DNA of 64,000 bases from Alitta virens. Lineage: Eukaryota > Annelida > Polychaeta > Phyllodocida > Nereididae. The notes beneath the pieces were generated by a model. It had not been told where the DNA came from. It worked only from the letters and a program-made list of their open reading frames with translations, and searched no databases. Location of the stretch: assembly GCA_932294295.1 (NCBI GenBank), contig OW028578.1, positions 40,243,410 through 40,307,409 of the forward strand. The letters are read 5' to 3'. Below, piece after piece: positions 33,334 to 45,720 of the stretch. Every line of letters begins with the position of its first letter. Position 1 is the first letter of the stretch. A program made the translations under genes and the position numbers.

Positions 33334-35227
33334 TTTTATTAACCAGCGCCTTCAATTTTCGTTAGATTTTCAAAATTCAAAGTTTATTATGTACAAAAAT
33401 GTATTGGTAATTCGATTAGGGCCTGATCTTAGTTTGTTCATAAAATGACTCTGAAATCTCGAAACAATCAGTAAGGTACATACACTCGGCGACAGTGAAA
33501 TTGGAGTAATGTGACGTCACAATGTAGTAATCAATGGACATATGACCACCAGCAGGTGTACCTACTGACCTGATGGAGGAGATTGATGGAGGAGATTGGA
33601 CTTGTCATTTTCATTACTGCTTCTGTGTTAAAGTCAAGAGCAATCTACTAAAGAACTATCACCAAGTATGACGTGGAACACGTTACCATGGAAACATATT
33701 TTATATCAAAAATATTTAATATATCAACCTTTCTGTCTGTGTTAACTAATATATAAGGGCATTCAAGGACAGCAAATTAGTACTAAACTCTTATCATCTG
33801 TGAAGAAGAACGTTGCTTCAATGAATGCTTGGTTGCTGATTGCTGTCCCCTTGTTACCATGGTAACAAAATACAATGAATCTAAATAAATTATTTAAAGG
33901 TAAAAATTACATGCATAATTGGCACCTTAACAACTTTCCTACTAGTCACCTTCAAAAAAGTTGGTTCTATTAGTAGGTGAAGTAAAATGGTTGTCATGAC
34001 AACCATAATTTAGTTTACAGTTTCCATCTAATCTACTCTGGCCCTCAGTTAAATACATATATACATACTTTGTAATATTGTGCAACTATTTGACCAGGTA
34101 GATAATGCTGATAATGAATACCAAGTAGCATTTACTTCTGCACACTGTCTACTGTCTCACTTTGGTAAGAAGGCATTCTGAGTTTCTATGGCAATTCTAA
34201 CTATTTCCTGTTGATTTAGAGCAACATATGAGGCACCAATATAAAGCTAAGACTTATGTTAATACATTTTAGTAAATGTGCTCACATTGGGGACAAGCCA
34301 TGGCAAACTATTTAAAGTCATATTGGAAAATAACAACCAAATTTGTCTAAAATGTTCCATATGCAAATGAAGTTTACCCCTGATCTAAAAATAGGCTATT
34401 TATTCGAAATGACCATGCAAGGTAACATAAATCGATACTTATTTGTGACCAGCCCCATGAAAAGGCATGTAGGGTTAAATTTTTCAAAAATTTTGTTTTC
34501 AATTGAATATTGTAGTATATCATCTCCAATTTCAAAAACAAAAAGAATTTTTTAGAAATCTTTAATAGTTTTGATTTTATTACAGTTTTAACCCTTGAGA
34601 TGCTGAATGTTATTTGAGTAAATACCTTTTCCCAGTGCCAAATTAATTTGAATAAATTTGCTTAATCATGTAATGAAATAGTTTCAGCAGCACAACTTTG
34701 TATGTGGTACACTCAGAAACTTCAAACTTGGTACCTAGATAGAACATACTTAGGCCTTCTGGACAGTAACTGGTAACCTGGGTCACATGACCTTCGGTTC
34801 ACATGACCATGGCGGCCATCTTGAATTTTTGAATTTTTTCATGAATTTTCAACTTTTTGAACATGTGGAACAGCACTGAATGCACAAAAGTGATATATTT
34901 TGCTCAAAAAAGAAAGAGTAGACCTTTTTGACTAATTTCACCAGATTTGGTGAGGATATCATCACTAATTACCATCCTGCAGAGGCTAGTAACAATATTG
35001 ATTTGGCTGTTTTTCATACATTCATGTACTGACGCCAAATGCTTTTCACCAATACCACCACAGCATACTTTAAAATTTGACCTGAAGTAGAAGTGAACTG
35101 TATAGTTTGCATAGTCTAGAGTAAAGATTAACACTGAAAATAGTTGTTTTTGTAATTGAATGTCAACAATATGAGATTAATCGATAGTTATAGCAAAGGC
35201 ACTGAACGGCTGGTCTTACTGACTGAG
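33334..35227. other. no recognised gene
   Basis: Contains the downstream flank of the transposase-like gene at 35228. A polyadenylation site for it was not pinned down. No exon or bounded repeat is supported. Confidence 0.35.
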
Positions 35228-37918
35228 CTACGACTTGCATGTTCGCAAATTATGTCCAGGCAGGTTGCACTTTTTGCAGAGTCTCTGCTTCTTAGCTGGT
35301 GGTGCATCACTTGCAAATATTTCTGATATGCCTGATGGAGCAACAGTTTGCTTTGTTTTTGGTAGCTGTGGTTGCGGACACGTAAGAGTAGCAGCAAGTC
35401 TTGTTGTGCACAAGGGACCGATTTGCTCATAGAGGTACCATTGTCTCTCCAGGGTCAATCCAGCAGGGCTCTTCTCTGTTGGGACAACGGTAGGCAGCCT
35501 TTTTACTCCTTTCTTGAAAATACACATTTTCTGCTCAGGAGCATCAGCAGATTCCCTCACAAATACACATCCTGGTTCAGTTTTTGAGAATCTGAAGTGC
35601 TGATACGACAAGATCTTTGGAATAGGACAGAAATATGATGACAGGTACTCCGACCAGTTGTACCAAGGAACGAGACGCTCTCCACTGACTGGATCACAGG
35701 TTAGCTGGGCAATATTGTGCCCTCCAGAACTGGAATCTTCAACTGCAGACACAATATCTTGAATAGTGTCGACAGAACATTTCCCAAATTTCTTCTTGAA
35801 CAGACCAAACATTCTGTCGGGGCCAAATTTTGTGTGACCAGCAAGCATAAACGACACTTCAACACTGTCGGACATGCCAGCTCCGATTCTCCAGTGGCAA
35901 TAATTCATTAAAGCATTGTTTTTGTTCTGCCCTGCACAGTTGTCTGCATTAAGGTGAAGTTCACGTTCATTTTGGCCATAGTTCTGAAGATAATGATGCA
36001 CCATTGAAATCACCGAGTCCGCCCCTTTCCCCGGATTGTCAGCCTCATCAATAAGATGATTCACTTGCTTGTTGTTCCCTTCACAAAGCATCCCAAAAAC
36101 TGAACATTTCCTTGCTGTCTTAAAGTATGCTGGTCCCAACTGAATTGCATTGCATGGGTAGTGCACTTGTTGTGCATAGTCAAAGGAATAAACCATTTCA
36201 TTGACAACATCATCAGAATTCATGACTTGCTTGGCACGTTCACACTGGGCCTTGTAATAGTTTCTTTGAATCTCGGCTTTCTGCAAGTGTGCTGTTGCTT
36301 TTTGGAGCTTTTCATTTTTTACGCTGTCTGGCATGCCTTGGCTGCGATGAACTGCACATTCCTGGCAAATGTCAGATGCAGGCTTCATAACTTGCACGTA
36401 GGGACAGTACTTCAACCAAAGATCTTTGAAAGTCGTCAAGCTGACAGGCTTTTCACCATCCCCACAGGAATTGAAGTAATCTGCATGAATCCCGGCTTCT
36501 GTGGTGTTTGTTGGCAATTTCATCACTCTGTAGTCTTTAATGTTTGGGAGCCGACCAGGAAGCGGTATGGACCTGGCCTCTGCGACATTGTTTATGAAAT
36601 CCACAACACAAGTTTCCTGTGCAACTGACAGTGTTCTATGATTCGGTAGTCCCTTTAAACCATGGGTCCTCTCCTTGATTCCATTTTTATCATAATGGGA
36701 ATTGAGATTTCTGACAATTTTGTCAGAAATGGCATGCAAAAACAGGAACATCTTCTCACAAATGGGAATATCAGCATGATAATACTTGTTGCTGGGTCTG
36801 AAATTTTCCTGAAAGTTGGCAAGTGCATCACCTTCCAGCTTCTTCTTTTTCACAGTCACTCTGAGTTTGTTGTAAGAAGCCACTAGAGCAGGATTTCTCC
36901 TGTGTGCTGCGAGCTGGCCAAGTATTATCAAGTCTAACTGAGACTTTTCCATTTCATGACAAGAACCACGATATTCTGTCACAACATCAGCAGAGAAGAG
37001 ATCCGAGCATGAAGATTTTCCAGGTCCATACTTGCAACCACACTTGTTTGTCAAAAAAGTTCCAATCAGAGTGCTTTCCGCAGTGTCTCTTTCAAAAGTC
37101 TCATCATGGTCTATGAAACTGTGGTCCTCAATAGCAGAAGTATTGACTTCATCCTCTTGGCCTGAAAACATAAATTAAAGGTGGTCAAGCTGTGAAACAT
37201 CCAAATCAGTGATATACAGTTCTTAAAATAAAATTTTCTGTATCAAATTTGAATTGGCCTTTTTCATGTCAATATATTTACATATTTGGAGTGTCAAGAA
37301 ACTGTAATATATGGTATTTAATTCAATTGATAATTTACAGATTGATATAAATTGTGTCTTTACTTTTATAATTATGTAAAGTTAAAAAAAAATTAAAATT
37401 TATGTGTGGAGCAGTGGTCCATGTCAACCATGCTCATATTACTCAAGATTATTAACTTTGAAAATTGGCAGGAATGATATTTTTTATCACTTCTTTGGAT
37501 TATGTCTTTGACCAATATTGCAATCAAACAGTTCACATAACTGACAGATTGGAGGCAAAATAAAGCCCATTTAATGAGCTAATTACCTACTCGCTCACAC
37601 GGACCAGTGCTATCTTTCTCCAGCTCGCCGTGCGCCGTAAAAGTCGGGCCGGCGAGCGGGCGAGTGTCTAATTTGAACACTGTGGTGTGTGACAAACTTG
37701 CGCCCCCCACCCCCGCCCAGCAATTTCTGGATCCGCCACTGTTCATGGCCAAGGGTAAAATTGAATAAAAGGTTTATTATGAGCGATAATACGTTAAATT
37801 TTAGCTACGAAATGTCAACAACCACAATAATGTGTTTACCTTTAGTCATGTTAGTGTTTTCGCCAAATTCCACCTCCAATTGTTGAAAATCCTTCAGTAA
37901 GCTTTCCATGTCCGCCAT
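35228..37918 (-). CDS. transposase-like protein (DUF7869-type), two exons, 670 aa
   Basis: Exons 37918-37840 and 37161-35228. The first starts ATG (MADMESLLKDFQQLEVEFGE) and ends AAAG|GTAAAC. The second follows a TTTATGTTTTCAG acceptor, phases agree, and the reading frame is then open to the stop. The protein resembles a family abundant in cnidarian, mollusc, lancelet and fish genomes that I recall as DUF7869. It has a core that looks like an RNase H-fold DDE nuclease: D in VYSFDYAQ (residue ~354), D in LNADNCAGQNKNN (~433), and conserved SFMLAGHTKFGPD after it. Other conserved blocks are GPAYFKTARKCSVFG and LIDEADNPGKGADS. A CCHC knuckle (C-X2-C-X4-H-X4-C, residues 655-668) closes it. No stop or frameshift is seen and no terminal inverted repeats were found, so it may be a live element gene or a domesticated one. 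Function is inferred. Confidence 0.8.
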
Positions 37919-38019
37919 TCCACCAATTTCCATCCAATTCCAATGCAGTTTTCACTGTGATGAGAGGAAATTCCACTTTTGTATCGTGTGAAATCCCAGC
38001 AGAATAGGAGGAATGCAAG

Positions 38020-38098
38020 TGACGTCAGCAACGAGTGCAAATATGCGTACTCAAGCAGTGAAAACAAAAGCATGTGGCATGACTTTTAAATGACGTCA
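38020..38098 (-). promoter_or_regulatory. two CRE palindromes upstream of the transposase-like gene
   Basis: The full CREB/ATF consensus TGACGTCA occurs at 38020-38027 and 38091-38098, about 100 and 175 bp upstream of the ATG at 37918. ACGTCATGA lies a further 15 bp on. Two perfect 8-mers so close together in AT-rich DNA are suggestive of a promoter, but binding is inference. Confidence 0.45.
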
Positions 38099-39660
38099 CA
38101 ACTTTAAACGTCATGATTACAATGTAAACAATGCCGCGCGGACGTACCTTTTCATGCGATCGGTCAAATTTTATTCCGATATGATAAGTAGTTCAGATTA
38201 TATCACATTTAGTCAATTCTTTTTTTAAATTTTTTTTCAAGCTTGTTGCCATGGAAACAGAACTAGAAAATTTTCCCCAAAGTGGCTATATGAAATATAT
38301 TGATTTTCAGAAATAAAATGCCTGTTATGAGCTAGTCCAGGGTCACCCCAAATTCATGTAAATTTTTACTGGCCTAACATATGCTTGCCATTTTCTCTTT
38401 GCGTTTGTTCATTTCCATGGCTACAGTCTGCAAATCTGCTCTTTAAATGTCATAGCTTGGGGATATATGAGTACACAACTACTCATGCTGAAGAAAACTT
38501 TTGCCTATTATCTCCAGTAATGCTTTACTCGTAAATGTTGTAGCCTTTCGTAAAACTTCAAATATTCTTTGATAGATCCATTGGCCAATGTCGCGCCCTT
38601 GCTTCTCAACCGCAAGTTCCAAGGTCACACAAGGTCGTTGCGGGTACATGTAACAATTTCATTGCTGGATACCAAAACTAACATCTAAATTTTGATTATT
38701 TTTAGCAGGACATTTGTTTATCATTACACCTAATAAACTAGCTAAAACTGAAATGGCTATACACTACCCCCCAAAAAAGTAGGCAAAATTCAGAAAAAGG
38801 TACAAACAATGGTTATATGGAGACTCTATCTTAAAAAAAAAAGCTTTTTAGCAATAACCTATGAAGATAACACTGAGCTATTATCAATCAGATTACGCTT
38901 ACAGTAAAAAGAATGAATTGTCTGTAACAGTTGTTTTTGTATGAATTGTATATACAAGTTTTCAGGAAGAATTGACATCTTTTTGAGACAATATTACTTA
39001 AAAGAAATTAAATCATTGCTTCACATGTGGATAAGAGCTGTGCTTAAAAAATTTTCTGTCATTTAGACATAAGTTTGTAAAGTTCTACCTTGCCTTTTTT
39101 ACAGTTATTTTACCATAAATTACTCCGCAGTTCTAGCTGGACTCCCAAGATTTCAAAATGGCCCAGTCAGGTTTTCAGCTCAGCCAGTTGTTGGGGAACA
39201 CCCTGTAGGCATAATTACATAAGCAGTCCAGGGCCCTGAACTCTACAAATTAAGCAAATGACAACTCATAGATTTATTGATTGTACTTATTACATCAATT
39301 CACAAGAGAACCCCACCTTAAAAGAGGGTCTCTTGCTAGTTTCCTGTGCTTAAAATAGCCCTATCGTCCACTGATATATGACTAATATAGGTATTAAGAG
39401 CTTTCGACTTGCTTAAGCTGAGATTCTTTCCAAGAAAAGCCAAGCTGATTGGCTGCCATTGATACTTCTCGGGTCAACTTTTAGACACTTCCCCAATTTG
39501 AGGTACTTATCTTTTTTTTCTTCTTTCAGAAAATGAACCTAAGTAGACATAAGATAAAGTGGAGGCTGCAATCAAACTCAGAACTTGTAAAAATATATCT
39601 CCAGAGCTGAGAACAACTATACATCAGTTCAGCTGTGTCATGACTGCTATTACAGGCAAT
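38099..39660. other. no recognised gene
   Basis: Begins with a CpG-rich patch (near 38130-38160) and is otherwise AT-rich with no bounded repeat. Confidence 0.35.
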
Positions 39661-39800
39661 TTCATAGACTTGGAAACCATTCTCATAGAGTTAGAAACTA
39701 AGCACCAGATGAGGTCATGCGAGTCCAGGACTCCCATTGCCTGGAGGAATTGATTCACATGACATCCTTTGGAGTTAAGATTCCAAGCCTATGAGCTTGG
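39661..39800. mobile_element. M3 palindromic MITE copy
   Basis: TCATAGACTTGGAAACC at the left and TTCCAAGCCTATGAGC at the right. The interior GTCATGCGAGTCCAGGACTC and GATTCACATGACATCC matches the M3 core. Confidence 0.7.
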
Positions 39801-39971
39801 TTTCCATAAAATTGGCTGTGAAATATATCAGTGAAAGAGGTGGCCTTAGAATTTACAGCAAGAATTTTGCATTAAACATTATTGAGTACCCAGTAGCAGA
39901 TTGCTGAAACTCTCCAAGAGCATTTACAGATTTGTTTGTGGTAAAAATGTATGCAGAACAATAAAATGATC

Positions 39972-40200
39972 ATATCATTCCAAATCGAGCCAGGGTCATT
40001 TCAATATCGGCTGCTGTTGGTACAACATTGTTTTGATGTCGCCGATTTCACGCCAATGTGATACGATTTGGAATGTTATCTGGGGCCCGGGCACTCTTCA
40101 ACGCAAGAGATGTCAAATTGGTGGTGCCTTGCACCTGGTGTCTATGCCGAGGCAAGCAAAATATCACACCCATGTAATAAATGAAGTCAGTTGAGCGGTA
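39972..40200 (+). mobile_element. M4 MITE joined to an S2 body
   Basis: M4 from TATCATTCCAAATCG (39973) to CGATTTGGAATGTTATC (40080) with the TCGGCTGCTGTTGGTACAAC interior. It is followed directly by S2 body sequence (GGCCCGGGCACTCTTCAACG..CTATGCCGAGGCAAGC). The junction equals that at 30905/31071 but without M1. Confidence 0.7.
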
Positions 40201-40548
40201 GGGTTACTCAGTGCAACCACAATCAGTTGTTTTTCTAATAATTAAAAAAAAAAACCCTTCAAATTCAAATACACCAACATAGATTAATTCCCCCAAATAA
40301 CATTCTGACCTTTGTTTCCAGATTGTATTAAAATATGACAAGCTGCAATTTCACTTTGAGTTATATATGCACTACATGCCAATCAAAATAAATTTGGCCA
40401 TCTTGATTTGACATTGTGTACTTGAGGCATGACCCTGTGGCAGTCATTTGAATCCAAAGGTCTTCTGAGGAAATCAATTTGTGACATATTATTATGGATG
40501 GGTTAAAATGTATTGTGTGTACCCTGTATTCAACTTATACATAAATTT
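40201..40548 (+). repeat. dispersed repeat, partner of 15.08-15.44 kb
   Basis: TTTCCAGATTGTATTAAAA, TTATATATGCACTACATGCC and GACATTGTGTACTTGAGGCA are shared with 15260-15440. The next part, GGCAGTCATTTGAATCCAAA, matches 15080-15175 inverted. Confidence 0.55.
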
Positions 40549-40568
40549 GACACAAATCTAATTCAGAC

Positions 40569-41556
40569 TGTCACGGATAAGACCTACGCATGACCAAGGA
40601 CGTGAAAAATCGCCTATACGTTTGACAGTTTGAATGCCCCTTAAGACGAGCGCTACTTAAAAAGAAAGTTTAGCCTTAGCTTTTCAGATTTACTGGTGGC
40701 CAGATGATTATTAAGGTATCCGCCAATTCCATATTGGCCAGCTCTTCTGAAGGTCCTGGGTTCATTCCCCAACCCGGCCACTCTTCATGACTTAAATCTC
40801 AGCTGGATGTTGATCGCATGAGGTGTTAAACTCGTAGCTCTTTTAATCACATATAAATTCTTTCCACTGGTAGATGGCTCGCCAGTCGTCCATCAAACGC
40901 TCGCTGGACGTTTGTGAAATGCTCGCCGAACGTCCGTCTAATGCTCGCCGAACGTTTGTTACCTAGCATCCGTCAGGCGTCTGTCAGGCGTCTGTCAGGC
41001 GTCTGTCAGGCGTCTGTCAGGCATCCATCAGGCACTCGTAGATCCCCCTGACAGACGCTCCGCTGAGCGTTTTATGAGGGTTCTATGTAAATGTAAATGT
41101 AAATGTAAAAATTTGTATAGCGCAGTCTTTGAAATTTTCAATCTTCAGATGCACTTTACAGTAAATCTATTAGTGGACGCAAGTTGATGGTCAGTATATA
41201 CGGATGGACAGTGGCTACGTATGACTACGTATTGCTATGTATAGCCAGGTAAAATGTACGTAGAATGTACGTAGAACACTCGCCGAGTGAATCGCGAGTG
41301 AGTTATGCAACTTATATAAACAACTTACTCGTAGAACATCCGCCAAATTTTTACACATGTTTAAAACATTTTTGCCCTCTCCACTTATGGTCATTGATGA
41401 TTTAGCACTACAAGGAGCATTCTAAGGATTAGCAAGAGTATCCCTGAAATGCTCGCCAAGTGAATCACGTATGCTCAAGGATGAGCAAGAGTAAAAAAGT
41501 ATTTTCATACGTGGTCATAAATAGGTCGTATCCGTGACAGCGTGAATGCCCCTTAA
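40569..41556. mobile_element. T1 elements in a tandemly duplicated block
   Basis: 40569-40640 is a T1 core ending ATGCCCCTTAAGAC. 40858-41552 is a larger T1 copy ending GACAGCGTGAATGCCCC before TTAA (41553-41556). Both ends are followed by the same S2 SINE start (40640-40858, 41556-41880). About 240 bp is therefore directly repeated some 900 bp apart. The larger copy contains an 11-bp tandem run (AGGCGTCTGTC, about five copies, near 40977-41030) and phrases such as CTCGCCGAACGTCCGTC. Confidence 0.65.
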
Positions 41557-41559
41557 GAC

Positions 41560-41880
41560 TACAGCGCTACTTAAAAAAAACGTTTAGCTTTAGCTATTCA
41601 CATTTACTGGTGGCCAGATGATTATTAAGGTATCCACCAATTCCATATTGGCCAGCACTTCTGAAGGTCCCGGGTTCGTTCCCCAACCCGGCCACTCTTC
41701 ATGACTTAAATCTCAGCTGGATGTTGATCGCATGAGGTGTTAAATTGGTGGTGCCTTGTATTCTTTGTCTATGTTGAGGCAAGTAATACCCACCCATGGG
41801 TAAACAAAGTCTGGACTCCAAGCCTTATCATCTCAGCATTACATCTACCTTTAACAACTGATAATATAAGCTGACTTAAC
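41560..41880 (+). mobile_element. S2 SINE copy, near full length
   Basis: tRNA-like head TGGTGGCCAGATGATTATTA, B box GGTTCGTTCC, body with GTCTATGTTGAGGCAAGTAA and CACCCATGGGTAAACAAAG, ending CTTTAACAACTG. A truncated duplicate of its first 220 bp is at 40640-40858. Confidence 0.75.
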
Positions 41881-43711
41881 ATCAGAACAGTAGCTTTGAG
41901 ACAAGTCAAGTCAGCTTTATTATATTATTATTATTATTATGTTTATTCTTACCTACATAGTACAAAAATTATGCAAAAATTAAATTGGACAGTTTATAGA
42001 AGCATCAATGTGAAAAATTAAAAAATCAAAGATATACATAAAAAAATTCAGATATTGAAAAGCGTCATGTCTGTCCATAATTGAAAACAACTGTCCTTGT
42101 GAGACAAGAACTAATATGACCTTGGGGTAATTGGGTATTCATACAGTTAGCAAATAAAAACATATACACAAAAGTATTTTAAGTCTTTGTTATATTTCCT
42201 CATTGTCTGAGGCACAAATGCTTTGGATTGCTCTGGGGTGAGACAGTACAATGAGTGATACCACTCTCATACAAGTCTTCTTTCCATTTTCTTGATGGTG
42301 AATCTAGATTTGTTACTCCTTGCTTGATGCCTGAAGCAAATGTCAACCTTATGACTAGTTCTTTTGACCTTTCTGTTGGTGCTACAGAAAAATCTTGCAG
42401 TACAACTTGTGGGTTTTCTTGCTAAGTGAGAACAGTCAGAAGATTTCTCTTGGCTAGATTAGCCCGGAACCAACTCTCGATTCTCACTTAGATGGCGACT
42501 CTGTTTTTTGTTTGCAATTACATTTGCTGTCAGTAGAAACAGTGTCTTGCTGTTTTTGTCGTGAGTATATAGGAAACATCTAAAAACCTGATTCACTCTA
42601 CCTAAATAGTTGTTGCTTTTCGCTGCCATGGACAGTTGTTTTGATCAATTACATTTTCAGCAACTACATGAAATGGGTTACTGCAACAAATTAAATATAA
42701 ACCTCATACTGCTTCTTTAGCTGATTGGCTCGACAACTGATATGGTACTTGTGCATTATGATAATATATTACTTAAAGTCTTTGGTGAAATAGAATAACA
42801 ATGCAACACAAGCTAAAAGCTTTTCGCTGACAGAAAATATTCAATCTGACGTCTCAGTTTGATGAAAAGACTATTTACATGCTCTGCGCGATGGTTATGT
42901 AGTATTGTTTTCTATTTTATCATGCTACCAGTAAACGTTACCTGCATTTTACCAGTCAGTCTTTAATAATGTTGTATTTGTATTCCAAATCCAATAATTG
43001 AAACATTTATTATTAGGTTATGGTCATCATAAATTGTTAGTGAATAAATCTTCTAAATAAATGTTTTCTATGGTGATCAGCTGATTTGCAGCTTATTTGA
43101 TGTGTGTCAGTTGTGATTGTTTACATGTTTGTAACAGTTTGTCTCATAGACAAGGTATTCATGCATCATGAATCTACCTGTGTCATATGCTTGATTGAGG
43201 TTAGATTCATTAAGGATCAAGAGAAATTAACAACTTCATGCTTTTTAAATTTTACTGGTTGTCATTCACCATCAAGCAGACTTTGGGCAAGGTATGGCTA
43301 TTGTGGGTTGAGTCGGCCATCTTTAATTTGATTCGGCCATCTTTAATTTGATTACAAAGATGTATTAAGAAGATATGTCAGTTACTCTTTTGCATAAGTT
43401 ATGCTTATGAACTTGCATATTTAGATTGCCAATGCATTAAATTACCTAAATTAATGAAATAGTGTACATTTATTTAGTCAGTTTATTTAACTACTTTATC
43501 AGGTGTGATGAATTGATTGAGACAAGCCTGGCAGAGTGTCTGCACAAGTTTTGAGTTTATATTCTATTATTATGCATATATGTCCTACCATTACTGTAAC
43601 AGAATATAACTATAAATGTCAAATTATATATTAATGCCGACTTGATGGCTTTTTAGTGCAACTTTATTGTTTTAAATATTTTACATGTGTGTTCATTTTG
43701 TTTGTTTTTAG
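41881..43711. other. intron or upstream region of the gene at 43712
   Basis: Around 42225-42440 the minus strand carries an open stretch of about 70 codons (including LTFASGIKQGVTNLDSPSRK) that I do not recognise. It may be a decayed repeat. No upstream exon joining in phase to 43712 was identified. Confidence 0.35.
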
Positions 43712-44575
43712 ATTCACCAACAACATACTTTTGCGTGAATAAAAGCATAAATAACAGCCAACATTCATATTACCAATTACTCGGCACTCTTGCCAACAAA
43801 TACAAACAATTCATATTGCCTACTATCTATCCAAATCGTTGTGACCTCCTGTGCCCAAAGAATGGGGAAAACTTGCAAAGAAGATTTAAATCAATTCCAA
43901 TAGACCCAAGCTGTATTGGCCCCAATCCCCAAAAGACCCAGACAATGCTCCTGCATGCTATCTTAGGTACTGCTACCTTAATAACTACCATAGATTTGCT
44001 CTTTTCTTTTCCCTGTTTTACGAAACTTGGCAAGTGGTGAACAGTCCAAGGTTATGCTTTATAATTGTTTTTTTGTATCTGCACATTTTGATCTATTAAT
44101 TTTGCACAATGGATATCATCAATTTCTGTCTGTCATAATGTCAAGTGAGTAGAATTAATCTATCCATCTATCCATCCATCCATCCATCTATCCATTCATC
44201 CATCCATCATCCATCCATCCATCCATCCATCCATCTATCTATCTATCTGTCTATCTATCCATCTATCTATCTGTCTATCCATATATCCATTTATCCATCC
44301 ATCTATCTATCTGTCTGCCTGTTTGTCTATCTATCTATCTATCTGAAAACCATGAGGATATTAATTTTGATTCCTTTTGGCACACACATGAGAATATTTA
44401 AGGGAATTATTTAATTTAAATAGCTTGCCAATCATGTAATAATACTCTTGGCCCACCCACAGCCCTTCTTAAATCTCTGAATTTCCAAAGAACTCACACA
44501 TATGTCCTCACAGTTGCAACAAGCCCTCCTCAATCTATATGCAGATCTGGTGTTTATCGCAGAGTACTGGCTTAG
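43712..44575 (+). CDS. unrecognised protein, last two exons
   Basis: Exon A 43712-43966 follows GTTTGTTTTTAG and ends TTAG|GTACTG. Exon B 44463-44575 follows CTTGGCCCACCCACAG and ends at TAG. Both junction phases are 1 and the frame stays open across the join, giving about 121 C-terminal residues. Peptide landmarks: [65 protein letters not shown]. The Cys spacing suggests an extracellular or secreted segment, but I do not recognise the family. An interrupted (ATCC/ATCT)n microsatellite lies in the intron. Earlier exons were not found. It could be a host gene or an exonic relic. Confidence 0.5.
44158..44344. repeat. (ATCC/ATCT)n microsatellite
   Basis: Interrupted tetranucleotide repeat in the putative intron between 43966 and 44463. 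Confidence 0.95.
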
Positions 44576-45559
44576 CTGAAAGTGAATTCATATTATGTGA
44601 CCTTCAGATAGTTATTCTTGGCTAGTAATCATACAATTTGTAAGGATTCTGTCTGATGATGGTAATCAATAACCTTTATGAGGCTAGGAAAATTACTAAC
44701 TTCTAATTTAAAATGATTTTGTTGAAAGCTGATGTAAGAGAAATTAGTTTAATTTATAACGAATCCAATGACAAAATTTCATACAAATAAGAACCAACTT
44801 ACTTTTGTTGATCTTTGTTTGACTGTATTTAATTGATTTTATCACCATGTTATGGCATGTTATCTGTGCACGCATGAACTCAGAACAATTTATTCCATAT
44901 ATCACAGAAATTCTGCTGATATCAAGGGCCACACCCTAGTTAATAAACAAATGAACAAAATTTCAAGAATTCAAACCATGATAATTTTAAGACTTTTTAG
45001 TAATGACATTGCAGATGTATATAGGTATAGTCACTAATGTAATGTCAGTGTTAATTAAAATGATGAGTTGGGAGAGGGATGGTGAATCATTGATGATGCT
45101 GGTGCACCTTCGCACTATGGATGATGGATATAGGAAATACCAAAACTTTGTCCATTTAAATGAAATTCACATGCTGTCAGAGTTTTGCATTTTCTAGATT
45201 TGAAGGTACAGAGTACATGTTTATGACTAACTACATCAGCTCAATATCTGAGATATACCATTAAATAAATTGCTCAAGTGTTATACTGATTAAGTGTCAA
45301 ACAAGTATTATCACTTACTGCCAAATTAGCTGACCTGGCAGGTTATATTAGTTTATTTGGCAGAAACCATTCATGCTTACCATACCCTGAACACTTACTG
45401 GTATTTGTCAACAAGCCTTACGTGATATTGTTGCTTGGTAAGCAAATTTGTCTACCTGGCTAATTACCTTACTGACTTTATAACGTTATGATCAGCAGCG
45501 TCGATTCGTGATTTCAGAGTCGTTTTATGAAAAACCTAGGTCAGAAAGGCATCACTTCA
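44576..45559. other. no recognised feature
   Basis: AT-rich; ORFs of 61-64 codons show no family resemblance. The 3' UTR of the gene ending at 44575 would fall here. Confidence 0.35.
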
Positions 45560-45720
45560 TACTACAAGATGTTCATAACGTTCTTCTGTGCCTCGTTTTT
45601 GTATTCTGTAGTGTTTGGTAGACAAATATAACTGACCGTGATATTTGTCAGTAATATATGATTTTCTAAAATAAATTGATGACATTTGTTTATTTGCCGT
45701 AAGCACCATTGGCTGCATCT
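45560..45720 (-). repeat. dispersed repeat, inverted copy of 32.35-32.49 kb
   Basis: GCCTCGTTTTTGTATTCTGT (45588) and TTTATTTGCCGTAAGCACCA (about 45690) are the inverse of sequences at 32361 and 32453. ATAAAACGACTCTGAAATC on the minus strand at about 45515 resembles 33440-33462, beyond the H insertion. Confidence 0.6.

Noticed and set aside
36161..36628. 155-codon plus-strand ORF
   Set aside because: Antisense shadow of the transposase-like exon.
37162..37171. ATG at 37171 as the start of the transposase-like protein
   Set aside because: It lies in the TTTTCAG splice acceptor; the frame continues from an upstream exon starting at 37918.
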